Below are positions 50,072 to 60,056 of a stretch of DNA of 64,000 nucleotides, one piece after another. A program made the translations under genes and the position numbers. Origin of the DNA: Crocodylus rhombifer (taxonomy: Eukaryota; Chordata; Crocodylia; Crocodylidae); contig JAVSML010021685.1 of NCBI GenBank assembly GCA_038503035.1, positions 105,152 through 169,151 on the forward strand, in the 5' to 3' direction. Within the stretch, counting starts at the first letter, position 1. Every line of letters begins with the position of its first letter. The notes beneath the pieces were generated by a model. That model searched no databases. It worked only from the letters and a program-made list of their open reading frames with translations, and had not been told where the DNA came from.

Positions 50072-50458
50072 GGGTGCATCTATGTGTGCATTTAAAACAC
50101 GACTAAATTTAACGTGCATTAAGCTAATACACATTAAGTGATTTTTAGCAGGTGTCTACACATGCAGAGATTTGGCACTAAAGTTACTGCCAAGTCCCTG
50201 CAGCCCCGCCATATGCCCCTAGTGGCTGGACAGACATAGCACTAAAGTTAGTGCTGGGTCATGTCTACATGTGCATTAATGTGCTTTAACTAAGCATGCC
50301 TAATTTGATACCTGCATTTGCAGGTATCAAATTTAGGCACTATTAGCTTAATTTCAGCATTTGTAATGTGCATTAAGGGTGCACACATGTAGACACACGC
50401 CCATAATGCACATTAAATTAGGCTAATGCACATTAACATGTCTTGTGTAGATGTGCCC
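50072..50458. mobile_element. Palindromic MITE with GGGYRCATCTAYR ends
   Basis: The ends GGGTGCATCTATGTG and ...GTAGATGTGCCC are inverted. The interior repeats 'tgcattaa' words. A near-perfect palindrome lies at 50,302-50,333 (AATTTGATACCTGCA, 2-nt loop, complementary arm) and extends further with one bulge. Confidence 0.75.
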
Positions 50459-51564
50459 AGGGAATCCTAAAAGTAATCAGATTTGATTCAGATTAGTTTG
50501 TGTTGGTCATTCTTATTAAAATTACTAAAGAAATTGAATTCCAGGGAGGCAATAGTTTGCACTGTATATAATGTGCATAGCTCTGTTCAAAACAGAATGA
50601 GACCTTTACCTTCTTACAGCAACATTTTGTGAATATCACATTAACATATGTACTGGTAAATCTAAATATTATTACATCCTTTACCAAAACAAGTGAGTTA
50701 AGGCATAATTCGGTCATGCTTTTTAAAGCTGAGAACCATTTCTTCACAATAGCAGTTTCCCTGAAGACAGTATGTCAAGTTCTGCTGAAAGTTATGATTC
50801 CAGCATTGGACCTTTCTAGTCAAGTCAGTTAAACAAAGATAATTTGCTTCTTTTAAATACACAGATTTAATTAATAAAAAAGGTAATGTACAGTTTTCCT
50901 GCTATATGCTTTGTGTTAAATTTTTCCAAAAAATTTTATCGGTTGGGATCTGTTGAATTAGTTTTCATTAACTCTTAACTGAGGCCCAAGCAAGGTTTAT
51001 CTAAAAAGCTCATTTTAAGCTGATTTCAGCTTGAATGGACTTTAGCTATGTGAGAACAGAAGATGAATTGTTCCCAGTTCACCACTTCTGGACAAGCAAG
51101 ATTAGAAGATGGCAGTTTGATCTGAATCAGTTCTGTCAGTTTGTTTTCAAGGTCTGTATTTTGAATTTTTCTTGGTACAATGGAAGCACATACATTGGAT
51201 TTAAGAAAGTTTATTCTAGATTAAATGCAGGAGCATTCAAGATCACCATTGCCCATGGTGTTGACAGCTCCTCTGATATTATCATACTAGATTATGACAA
51301 CAGCATTGACATAATATTAGAAAACAATTAAATGTTCCTGGCATTTCTGCAGCCAGTTGTGGAAAGCAAGACCTTGAAACTTGTGGTGATTCACAGACAT
51401 ACAGTGTATGTGAAAAATGCACAGTGGAAAGTAAGGGATCACTAGCCTGAAGCCAGCACCTAATCCTTCATTATGGGCAGTGATTTTGCTTTGCTTTAAG
51501 TATTGTAAGCCATGCTGTAAAAGAGGTCTGTTGCCGTAGGGATAATGTGTATATGCATGTACAC

Positions 51565-51770
51565 CAGAGGTGGGCAAAATCTGGCTTGCAGGCCACATCT
51601 GGCCTATGGAGGGCCTTTGTCCGGCCCGTGGCTGGTCTCTCAGTACCACCTGGCCCAGGCATCGTCCCACGGTGGTGGGTCCTGCTGCCCCAGGGGCATG
51701 CAGCAGGGCTGGGGCAGCACCACGCTGGACAGCCTTTCTAGGCAGCCCACGCAGGAGCAGCTGCTGGCTA
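51565..51770 (+). mobile_element. hAT-like fragment
   Basis: Starts CAGAGGTGGGCAAA followed by 'atctggcttgcaggccacat' and 'ctggcccaggc', a familiar non-autonomous hAT terminus. The right terminus was not found. Confidence 0.55.
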
Positions 51771-52309
51771 ATATTTGACTGTGTATGTCCAGTGTTCAGT
51801 TACAGAACTGTGGATGTGTCCTAGCTCACCAAGATAGGATGCAAAGGGTATTTTGAGGAGCTTCTGTTGTTGAAGTGTGAATTATTTCAATGCCTTTTAT
51901 GCGCTAAAAAAGTATTTGATGTGAATGTAATTGGGCATTTCCCATCTCATATGAAAATTACTGTAGATATTGACTGCCTTAATTGGAGAAATACTTGGCA
52001 CCTCAGATAGAACGTAGCTCTGTTACAATTGTAAATCAATAGAAAGATGCAACACCATCATATATTTGAACAATAAGAAATTGATATTACAACGTTTGCA
52101 TAACACTATCATGTTCACGTTCTCATTTAAACTGCTGCATTCTAAAAAAGGAACCTTTATGCTAGAAAAAAGAAGAAGAATTGTGAGGGAAGGAGAGGAA
52201 AATGAGATGATTGTGGAATGAAATGGCTAAGGCTAAGGTTTGGTTAGGACATATTGGCCCCTGGCACACATTACACTGAGATGTGTTTAACCTGTTGATT
52301 TACTGTATT

Positions 52310-52500
52310 TTTTAGATTTATATCCGCCGTACCCAAAAGGCTCAGAGCAGCTTAAAATAAACAACCTAAAGACACAAGACTCCCCAGACAACACCCCAAA
52401 ACCAAGACCTCCAACTCCCCCACAACAACCACTGCCTTCCTGCCCAAACCCCACACAAACAAACCTTCCTGCCAATCCCAGCCATGCCTTCCAACTGCCA
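52310..52500. repeat. Interspersed repeat fragment, C/A-rich
   Basis: Begins with 'agatttatatccgccgtacc' and 'aaaggctcagagcagctta', resembling dispersed reptile repeats, then becomes C/A-rich. Family uncertain. Confidence 0.35.
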
Positions 52501-53079
52501 CTCACATCCAGTTACAGGAAACCTTCCTCCAGCCCTTTACACAGAACCTTAATTAGGACCCAATTCAAAGAAAGTTGCATCTATCAGCCAGTGAGCTGCA
52601 TCTGTGCATTTCATTACTAATCAAAGTCAGCTAAATACATTTGAGTCCTTAAGTACTGGAGATTAAGCTGAATTAGTATTAATATTAGTGCTTCAGTTCA
52701 GCCAGACAAGGTACTATGACACCTGTGAACATGCACTGGTGAGACTTTTGCTTAAAGAAAGAAATATAGAGAGAAAGAATGAGGAGACAGCCTAGCCTAT
52801 TCAAAATAATTTAGCAGATATTTCCAACCTATAGCATAAGGCAGAAGTTGAAGTACTTTTGAAACAAAAAAAGAAAAGTAAATGAAATCATTAATATGGG
52901 AGGTAACTTCTGAATGTTGAAATACCCATATTTCATATGATGGTCTCCCCATGGAATATGTAAGTGCTAACATTTGAACAGACACCTCTAGGTGTAAAAA
53001 TTAACATAACTTTGATATTAACTGAGCAAATTACACCTGTTTTATCACTGTTGTTTTAGGCTCTCATTAGATTCTACTA

Positions 53080-53544
53080 CAGTTTTCCCTCACTTTATGT
53101 GGGTTCTGTATGTGCTAATTCACTCTTATGCAATGACCCTTTTTATACCAAAAATGTATTATATGTGAGGTAAATTCATTCTAACATGATTGGTGTGGTG
53201 GAAGCCTGCAGTTAGCTGCTTTATTTAGTGCATTGTAGGAGTGACACACATCAAAATATAGTCTCCTATATGGATCTGTGCTTCTTGCTCATTGTCTGCA
53301 ACATGTGTTTCTGTAGTTGCCATCCCCATTATGATAGTGCCCTGTGCTTGTGTGTACTGTCTGCTGGTGGTGAGTACCAAAATTGTCTTGTAAAAGTGGT
53401 AGAAATTGGTCTGGGGGTCAGTACAGTCAAGGGATTGGAATGTATCCCTATTTGTTACATTGTAAAGTAGGTTCCCTTTATGTGGATTTGAGTGATGTGT
53501 CATTTTCTAGGAATGTATATACAGCATAACGCAAGGGAAACCTG
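53080..53544. mobile_element. Probable Tigger-like element
   Basis: The ends CAGTTTTCCCTCACTTTATG and 'cataacgcaagggaaacctg' are imperfect inverted repeats, with decayed termini. No transposase frame. Confidence 0.45.
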
Positions 53545-53583
53545 AAGTTTAGTCCCAGTTTGGGTTTGATAAATGGACACAGA

Positions 53584-55006
53584 TCATAGAATCATAGAAA
53601 GTTGGGGTTGGAAGGGACCTCAGGAGGTCATCTAGTCCAACCCGCTTGCTCAAAGCAGGACCAGCCGCAGATATGGCGAAGGCTTTGTCTAACTGGGTTT
53701 TGAAAACCTCCCAGGTTGGAACTTCTACCACTCTCTGGGTAGCCTGTTCCAGTATTTTACTACCCTCCTAGTGAGAAAATTCTTCCTAATATCTAACCTA
53801 AACTTCCCTTGCTGCAACTTGAGATCATTGCTCTTTGTTCTGTCATCTGCTACTACTGAGAACAGTCTAGTTCCATCCTCTTTCAAACCCCACTTCAGGT
53901 AGTTGAAGGCTGCTATTAAGTCCCTTTTCAGTCTCCTCTTCTCTAGACTAAATAAGCCCAGTTCCCTCAGTCTTTCCTCATAAGTCATGCTCCCAGCCCC
54001 CTCACTATTTTGGTTGCCCTCTGCTGGACTCTCTCCAATTTGTCCACATTCTTTCTGTAGTGGGGGGCCAAAACTGAGCACAGTACTCCAGATGTGACTT
54101 CACCACTGATGAACAGAGGGAAAGAATTACTTCCCTTGACCTACTGGCAATACATCTACCAGTTCAGCCCAGTATTCCACTAGCCTTCTTGGCAAGAAGG
54201 GCACACTGATGGCTCATATTCAGCTTATTGTCCACTGTAACCCCCTAGGTCCTTTTCTGCAGAGCTGCTGCCCACCCAGTCATTCCCCAGCCTGTACTAG
54301 TGAATGAGATTGTTCTGTCTTAAGTGCTGGACTTTGTACTTGTCCTTGTCGGACCTCATGAGATTCCTTTTGGTCCAATCCTCCAATTTGTCCAGGTCAC
54401 TCTGAATCCTAGCCCCACCCTCCAGCATATCTACTGCTCTCCCCAGCTTGGGGTCATCTGCAAACTTGCTGAGGGTGCACTCTGTGCCATCTTCCAGGTC
54501 ATTGATGAAGACATTGAACAAAACTGGCCCCAGGACTGATCCCTGGGGCACTCTACTTGATACTGGCTGCCAACTAGACATCGAGCCATTGATTACTACT
54601 CTCTGAGCCCAATGCTCCAGCCAGTTTTCTATTCACCTTACCATCCATTCATCTAGCTCATATTTTCTTAGCTTGCCTTGCATTTTGAGACCATCTCAAA
54701 AGCCTTGCTCAAATCAAGGTATACCACATCCACCGGTCTCCCTGCATCCACAGAGCCAGTCATCTCGTTATAGAAGGCAATCAGGTTGGTCAGGCATGAC
54801 CTGACCCTGGTGAACCCATGCTGACTGTACCTAATCACCTTCTTCTCCTCCAAGTGCTTAGAAATGGATTCTTTGAGGATCTGCTCCATGATTTTTCCAG
54901 GGACTGAGGTAAGGCTGACTGGTCTGTAGTTCCAGATGGGCTTCTGGGAATCAGCATATGTGACTATAGTGATACGCCCAGAAGCAGACTGCCTGGATGT
55001 ATGCAT
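53584..55006 (-). pseudogene. CR1 LINE with reverse transcriptase remnants and 3' tail
   Basis: A minus-strand CR1 of about 1.4 kb. From its 5' side, 54,668-55,006 encodes RT motifs before and including motif A ('NYRPVSLTSVPGKIME', 'VVYLDLSKAFE'). Then 54,297-54,581 holds motif B and the motif C region ('[20 protein letters not shown]', '[10 protein letters not shown]'), with the aspartate pair retained. Then 53,725-54,081 holds the C-terminal domain ('TYEERLRELGLFSLEKRRLK'). It ends with the typical tail at 53,584. Frames change between segments, so it is inactive. Confidence 0.92.
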
Positions 55007-55847
55007 GAACTATTTTTGATTTGTTTACAACTAGCTTGGGTGGAAACTGGCACCTTAAAAACCTTCACACTTTGCTGTCTCATGTCCCTCATACACATAG
55101 AAGAATGAACACAGTCTACCTCTAAGGACTTGTCTACCCTGCAGTGACAGCACACCCATGCAAAGTCAGGCCTGAGCATGCCCCACTTCACTCATATCCA
55201 AACCCAGAAGCATAATAAAGTATCTGCTTTGGGCTCATCCCTCTGTACCTACTCCAGAGTCCTCTGCTTCCAGTGTGCCTAAGAGCTGCCACTGGAGAAA
55301 AATTCTGAGTGACCTCATAGGGAAATTGCTAGGGTTGGACACGTACGCATGTGGGGTATGGCGAGGGTGCCCTTAGGCCTGTCCTTGTTGGGGCCTTCTA
55401 GCACTGTGACCTAGAAAAGTCTGAAGATTTCTAAGTAGTATTTGCCCACTTTCTTATGTCTGTCACTAACCTCAATCATATTCTACGCAGTGCAGCTATG
55501 TGATGTCTATGAGGCCTAGTTTTGTTATATACCTCCCATTTTGGCATGAAAAGATCTACCTGACTGGACTTGGACTTCTGTACAAGCTTAGAAGCAGTCC
55601 AGAATGGCCATCTAGATGTCTGTCTCCACCTAAAACATGTTGCAGCCCAGGTCGGTGTGAGACCGGTATAAAACTATTGATAATTGTTCCTCTATTTCCT
55701 CTGCCACCTGTCAGCAATTGACTAGAGCTAGTTAATGGAAAGAGTTGAAGGAAATCAGAAACCTCATCTGAAACGAGTGGAGAGAGTGTGAGCAAGATGG
55801 AGCATATTTTTCTGGTGTACCCATTAGTGTGTGTGCGTGCGTGTATT
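55007..55847. other. Non-coding DNA, no gene recognised
   Basis: No exon or complete repeat seen. It ends in a GT-rich run (55,828-55,845). Confidence 0.4.
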
Positions 55848-56793
55848 AGAGGTGCACTGATTCATTGGTCCATATTGTATCAGCACTGATAAAAGGAAAA
55901 TTGACATTATCGACAATCAGGTGTTTTTGGCTGATGTGGCCAATAATGTCACCGATAAATGCCATGTGCATGCATGCAGTCGCAGCATGCACATGGCCAG
56001 GAATGCAGCCTGGTAGTTTGGAGATCAGCATCCAACCAGTAAGTCTGGGGGGGTGGGAGAAGGGACATGAGGGAGGACAGATAAACGCCCCGTGGTGAGC
56101 TAGGGAGTGGGGCTGGGGTGGGTGCTGCACAGCTGGGACAGGATGGGGCATAGGATGGAGCTGTGGCTCATCCAGGGGGTGTGTGGGAGTGGGGAAGGGA
56201 GGCAGTTCCCACCACTGCACGTACCCCAGAGAAGACATGCCCCCCAGATCTGTGCATGGGGTGAAGGCAGATTACCATTGTGTGCTTGGGGCTGGGGCTG
56301 CACTTGGGCCAGGCAGGGTGGGGTAGACGGCAGTGGCACTGGGAAGCAGGGTATAGGTGGGCTACAGCAAAATTTGGGGTTGCTATAGCCCCCCCATAAA
56401 CAGTTCTCCCAGCACTGCAGCTGCCTGCCCCACCCCTGCCCTCCCCAAGTGTAGCCCAGGCCTACCCCCCCACCAGAAAGAAGCTGGTGGCAGCCCTTGG
56501 CCTGGAGTGCACAGCGGCGACCCACCTCTGCCCCATGCATAGATCTGGGAGGCACATTCCCCCTGCCTCCCCTAGGGGTGCACACAGTGGCAGAAGCCCC
56601 CCCCTTCCTGCGACCCCATGCACCCGGATGAGTCATGGCTCTGTACCATGCCCTGCCCCAGCTAGGCAGTGCCTGCCCCACTCCCTTCCTCACTGTAGGG
56701 GCCTCAATCTGCTCCGCCATGCCCCTTCCCTTCCCCACCCCCTGCCCCTTTCCCCCAACAGACTTACCAGCTGGACATTGCTCTCCATGTTTC
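55848..56793. mobile_element. Palindromic DNA transposon, left part, interrupted by the retrovirus
   Basis: Starts AGAGGTGCACTGATTCATTG with repeated 'gataa/tatcg' subterminal words. The block 'ccagtaagtctggggg' (about 56,035-56,050) reappears inverted as 'ccccaacagacttaccagct' (about 56,753-56,772), and 'ggagatcagcatcca' is mirrored by 'tggacattgctctcc'. The mirrored arm stops at the retroviral LTR, so the right terminus should lie beyond the 3' LTR, outside the window. The G/C-rich centre gives spurious frames of 119-212 codons. Confidence 0.55.
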
Positions 56794-57070
56794 TGTCATG
56801 GAAATTTTTTGAGTATGTGCTGCCAGTACAGAAGAGGTTAAACTGACATGCGCAGTTTGAAGCTGTGAGTGGAAATTTCCAAGGCTCACCCAGTCCTTGC
56901 CCCCTGGGTGACCTGCGGAGCTGTCAATCATTGTTGACCTACTTTCCCCACAGACGCATGCTCAGATTGTGTCAGCTCCTGACTGAGAGCATGCTCAGTC
57001 AGAACCTGACATGAGGTAATCGGACTAGAAATTTCTCTGCGGAGAGCACGTTGATTGGCTACCAAATTGA

Positions 57071-57078
57071 TATAAAAG
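57071..57078 (+). promoter_or_regulatory. LTR TATA box
   Basis: tataaaag, about 20 nt downstream of an inverted CCAAT element. Transcription would start near 57,100, within 'gatcgtgtggaccagagac', defining the start of R. Confidence 0.7.
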
Positions 57079-57649
57079 TTCTGTGAGCCCCTCCCTCGGG
57101 GGGAGATCGTGTGGACCAGAGACAGAGGCTGCTGCTGCAAGGACTGTTCTCTGAGTCAGGCTTCAGGGCCTATTGATCTCCTCCTTCGGTGGCTTATTGC
57201 TTATTGTATTGCGGTTTTGACTACGTTCATCTGGCTTCCTGACTTACCTTTCGAACTGATTAACGGCTTACGATTTCGGATCACCCTATGGACTTTGTTT
57301 AACCCGGTTCTGGATCATCGACCTCGGCTTCCTTCACCACCTACGACTCTGCTCATCCCTCCAACTGACATCTCCGCTGCATCACCTTCTGGCTACTGAC
57401 CTCGGCTTTCTCATACGACCACCCGATTTGTCCATTGCTGTGGACTGGCGTCACGCGGTTCATCATCACCGTGTTACAGTTCGTTTTATTGTTTGTTTCG
57501 TTGTTTGTAATCCCCATTTATGAGCTGTTGACCAGCCCTGGGACTAGGTCTTCGGACTGAACCTCGTGGGCCAACAGACCCCTTTGTTGTTAATTGTTTG
57601 TTTGTGTTTCAAAACTGTAACTGAAGACCTTTCTGCCTACGCCTGAAGC

Positions 57650-57655
57650 GTAAGT
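57650..57655 (+). promoter_or_regulatory. Candidate splice donor in R
   Basis: GTAAGT preceded by 'gcctgaagc' matches the donor consensus. It ends only 2 nt before the AATAAA. It is the best upstream donor I see for a spliced env mRNA, pairing with the acceptor at 63,793. Confidence 0.4.
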
Positions 57656-57657
57656 CA

Positions 57658-57663
57658 AATAAA
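57658..57663 (+). terminator. LTR polyadenylation signal
   Basis: AATAAA in the 5' LTR. Cleavage 15-25 nt downstream would place the R/U5 border near 57,680. Confidence 0.7.
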
Positions 57664-57796
57664 TTCACCTGTTCTTTCTCAACCCGCTCCGAGTCCCTAA
57701 CTCCAGACTCTACGCCGCTAATCCCACCTGTCCGTATCTAATTGCCACCCCGGCCCACCGTGACCTTGGGGCCCGATCCTTCGGTTTTCCCCGACA

Positions 57797-57814
57797 TGGC
57801 GTCACGAACAGGAT
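57797..57814 (+). other. Primer binding site (PBS)
   Basis: TGGCGTCACGAACAGGAT follows the terminal CA of the LTR with no spacer. It begins TGG as required to pair with a tRNA CCA end. It resembles the lysine-3 PBS (TGGCG...CGAACAGG) with one extra base, but the primer tRNA cannot be assigned by eye. Confidence 0.7.
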
Positions 57815-57816
57815 CA

Positions 57817-59982
57817 ATGGGAGGCGTATTGGAGTCGGAGATTATAAGGAGTTGCCCATGGAGCAACCGAGTCCGGCAGACCATCGGTGCCGAGGACTTA
57901 TGGGACCACATAGCGTTCCATCAGGCCGCACCGGCTGAAGGAACCGTGAGCGGGTACCTGTCCCTCCGGGGAGAAAGTGGGGAAGAATGGGCCGTTCGGC
58001 TCACCCCAGGTGCGCTGGGTTGTATTCTCCAGGATCCTCGGGCCGTTTACCACCCAAGGGGGGAGACCGGGACCGTAGCCCTGGCCCGTAAGAAACCTTC
58101 GGGCATGGCAACCTCAGGCCCAGATCGAGAATTTGCCGGGTGTATAAAGTATGTGAACGAGGGTGGTGAGGATACCCCTCCTGATGGGTTTAACTGCCCG
58201 ACCCTTGCCATCGGGTCTAGGGGGCATGAGCTCTTGGTCCAGCTACGAGAGTGCCTGGAGAAGGACGGCAGAAAAATAAAATGGTCGGGACCACGTTGGA
58301 AGAAAGGCCGTATAATAAATGTGCTTTTCCGGGAGTACGTTGTCTTACTGAGGGAGCTAACTGACACTAGGGCCCAGCTCATGGCAGCAACCAGAGCTGT
58401 GACACAAAAATTGGCCGAGCGGCCATTACAAGATGGCGCCGACCAAACTGTCAGCGCGCCAAAACCAATGCTGACGTCACGACGCCCAGCTCCACCCATC
58501 CCGAGCCCGCCTTCCAGAAAAACCCCGTCTATGGTTCCGCCCACCGAGAGCCGGCCTCCCGCAACAGCGCCACCTGCTGTACGCAAGCCACCGCCCCCGT
58601 ACGTCAGCCAGCGCCACCAGGAGGACGTACGGGAGAATTGCACCCAAACGGATAACGAAGACTGCAACAAAGTAATTAAGCACAGCACAGGAACGGAAAC
58701 AACTGAAACAACAAGTGAAGATAAGACTAACAACATAACCATAAGGAGATCAAGAGTGAGCACGAATACCACTGGAACCAACACGAATGATGTGACTACA
58801 AGAACAATACAAACGAGTACCATCGGAACAAACACAAGCAACGGATTAATAGAAATGACTAAACCAGTAACCAAGATGAATTATACAAACGAAACCATAA
58901 GTGCTGATGAAGCTGAGAACGAATTCATAAGAGTAACACGAAATAAACCAAGCCAACAACACAACGATTACACTGAAGAATTAGTATCTGCTTTTCCCAT
59001 TGCAGTTCAAAAATGGGTAACTGATCCTCAGGGTCAGACAAGACAAACCATCACGACACGAACCAGAACACGTTCTGAGATGAATGAATTGAGAAAGGAA
59101 ACCGGCATACGAAACGATGAAACACCGATTGCCTGGTTGGGGCGTTTAGTAGCAGAGGCAGGGAGCGAGACCATCAACCAAGATGAAGCTCTGCAGCTCG
59201 TGCGTAATTCAGCTTGGAGCCGAGCTAAAGTAGTGGACCCGGTGCCAGTGCTGGCCAACTACTATTGGCCAATACCCATTCCGGCTCTGGTTACCGAGGC
59301 ACTTCAGAGGAAGATCCACACCTGGCACGAGGGACATGCGGGTTGTGCGAGTGCTACCTCACTGGTGTATACAGTGATTGGAGCCTCATACGCCATGTGG
59401 AACCCAGCCCACCAAGCTTTAAATCTGACACCTGCTCAGGTGCAGGGGGCATGGCCACACAGATATGTACTGTCATCTGGGGATGTACCTTGTTTACAAG
59501 AAGCTGTCGATGCCGCCACTGAAATCTACGGTGGGAATCAAAGTATAACAGCAAGACTCTTACTAAGTACATCCGTGAATGGGCCCGTTATCCACACTCT
59601 GGGACAGCTCGACCAGTTAAGAGGAGCCATGGAGAAGCAACGACATCAAAAGAGTGTAAGCTTCGACAGGGATGAGAAACGGGAATCAAGATATGTACAC
59701 ATGATTGAGCACAATCGAAAAACTACTGATAAAAACCAACGGAAACCACCTCGAGTGTCACCACAGGAAACAAGAAAATATTACTCTCGATCTTCTCCGC
59801 CACCAGCCCGTACAAGTTACTCACCGCCGCAGAGAACCCCTCTAGAAAGAGCAATGTTTGGGTTCCTTCTAGACAAGTCTGGCCTAAGTAAGGAACAACT
59901 GAGGGCCCTAAGAGATGAGGGACAGCGAACTCTCGCCAGAGCTCTAGGGTTTGTTGAGAAGACCAAGCCAAAAAACGAGTGA
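57817..59982 (+). CDS. gag: Retroviral Gag polyprotein
   Basis: Intact frame of 721 codons from the ATG at 57,817. That start gives MGGVLESE, a good N-myristoylation signal, and lies 2 nt after the PBS. The frame is also open upstream to 57,742, through U5 and the PBS. In order: an N-terminal matrix-like part; a basic segment; a proline-rich linker with the late-domain motif PPPPY at about residues 258-262; a Thr/Asn-rich low-complexity stretch (about 285-345); a capsid-like domain (LANYYWPIPIPALVTEALQR, MWNPAHQALNL); and a basic Ser/Pro/Arg tail. There is no Cys-His zinc knuckle, unlike most orthoretroviral Gags. It ends at TGA (59,980) just after a frameshift heptamer. I could not assign it to a genus. 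Confidence 0.88.
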   Translation: MGGVLESEIIRSCPWSNRVRQTIGAEDLWDHIAFHQAAPAEGTVSGYLSLRGESGEEWAVRLTPGALGCILQDPRAVYHPRGETGTVALARKKPSGMATSGPDREFAGCIKYVNEGGEDTPPDGFNCPTLAIGSRGHELLVQLRECLEKDGRKIKWSGPRWKKGRIINVLFREYVVLLRELTDTRAQLMAATRAVTQKLAERPLQDGADQTVSAPKPMLTSRRPAPPIPSPPSRKTPSMVPPTESRPPATAPPAVRKPPPPYVSQRHQEDVRENCTQTDNEDCNKVIKHSTGTETTETTSEDKTNNITIRRSRVSTNTTGTNTNDVTTRTIQTSTIGTNTSNGLIEMTKPVTKMNYTNETISADEAENEFIRVTRNKPSQQHNDYTEELVSAFPIAVQKWVTDPQGQTRQTITTRTRTRSEMNELRKETGIRNDETPIAWLGRLVAEAGSETINQDEALQLVRNSAWSRAKVVDPVPVLANYYWPIPIPALVTEALQRKIHTWHEGHAGCASATSLVYTVIGASYAMWNPAHQALNLTPAQVQGAWPHRYVLSSGDVPCLQEAVDAATEIYGGNQSITARLLLSTSVNGPVIHTLGQLDQLRGAMEKQRHQKSVSFDRDEKRESRYVHMIEHNRKTTDKNQRKPPRVSPQETRKYYSRSSPPPARTSYSPPQRTPLERAMFGFLLDKSGLSKEQLRALRDEGQRTLARALGFVEKTKPKNE
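59970..59976 (+). promoter_or_regulatory. -1 ribosomal frameshift site (gag/pro-pol)
   Basis: The heptamer A AAA AAC lies in the correct gag phase (CCA AAA AAC GAG TGA), two codons before the gag stop. After a 4-nt spacer, GATCGCC (59,981-59,987) can pair with GGCGATC (60,002-60,008). An overlapping alternative pairs GCCATCG with CGATGGC (60,008-60,014). Slippage by -1 enters the pro-pol frame directly. Confidence 0.85.
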
Positions 59983-60056
59983 TCGCCATCGGCGTAAGTC
60001 CGGCGATCGATGGCTTGACCGGCTCAGGAAAGCGACAAACGGACTCAACAATCGAA

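Larger units (their letters stand above)
56794..57796 (+). mobile_element. 5' LTR of an endogenous retrovirus
   Basis: Proposed from TGTCATGG at 56,794 to ...CCCCGACA at 57,796, about 1.0 kb. It contains an inverted CCAAT box (ttgattggct, about 57,051), a TATA box (tataaaag, 57,071-57,078), a polyadenylation signal (AATAAA, 57,658-57,663) and a terminal CA exactly abutting the primer binding site. U3 would be about 300 bp, R about 570-580 bp (unusually long) and U5 about 115 bp. The left edge is inferred from the TG start and the break in the host element. The 3' LTR that would prove it is outside the window. Confidence 0.75.

Noticed and set aside
51035..51331. 98-codon plus-strand frame (MDFSYVRTEDELF...)
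   Set aside because: Longer than most chance frames here and reasonably protein-like, but there is no splice context, no family and no neighbouring exon.
56100..56846. Frames of up to 212 codons next to the LTR
   Set aside because: They lie in the G/C-rich centre of the interrupted palindromic element, and frames on both strands have similar Pro/His-rich content.
58047..58874. 275-codon minus-strand frame inside gag
   Set aside because: Shadow of the gag coding frame and its Thr/Asn-rich repeat. An antisense retroviral gene was considered but there is no independent support.
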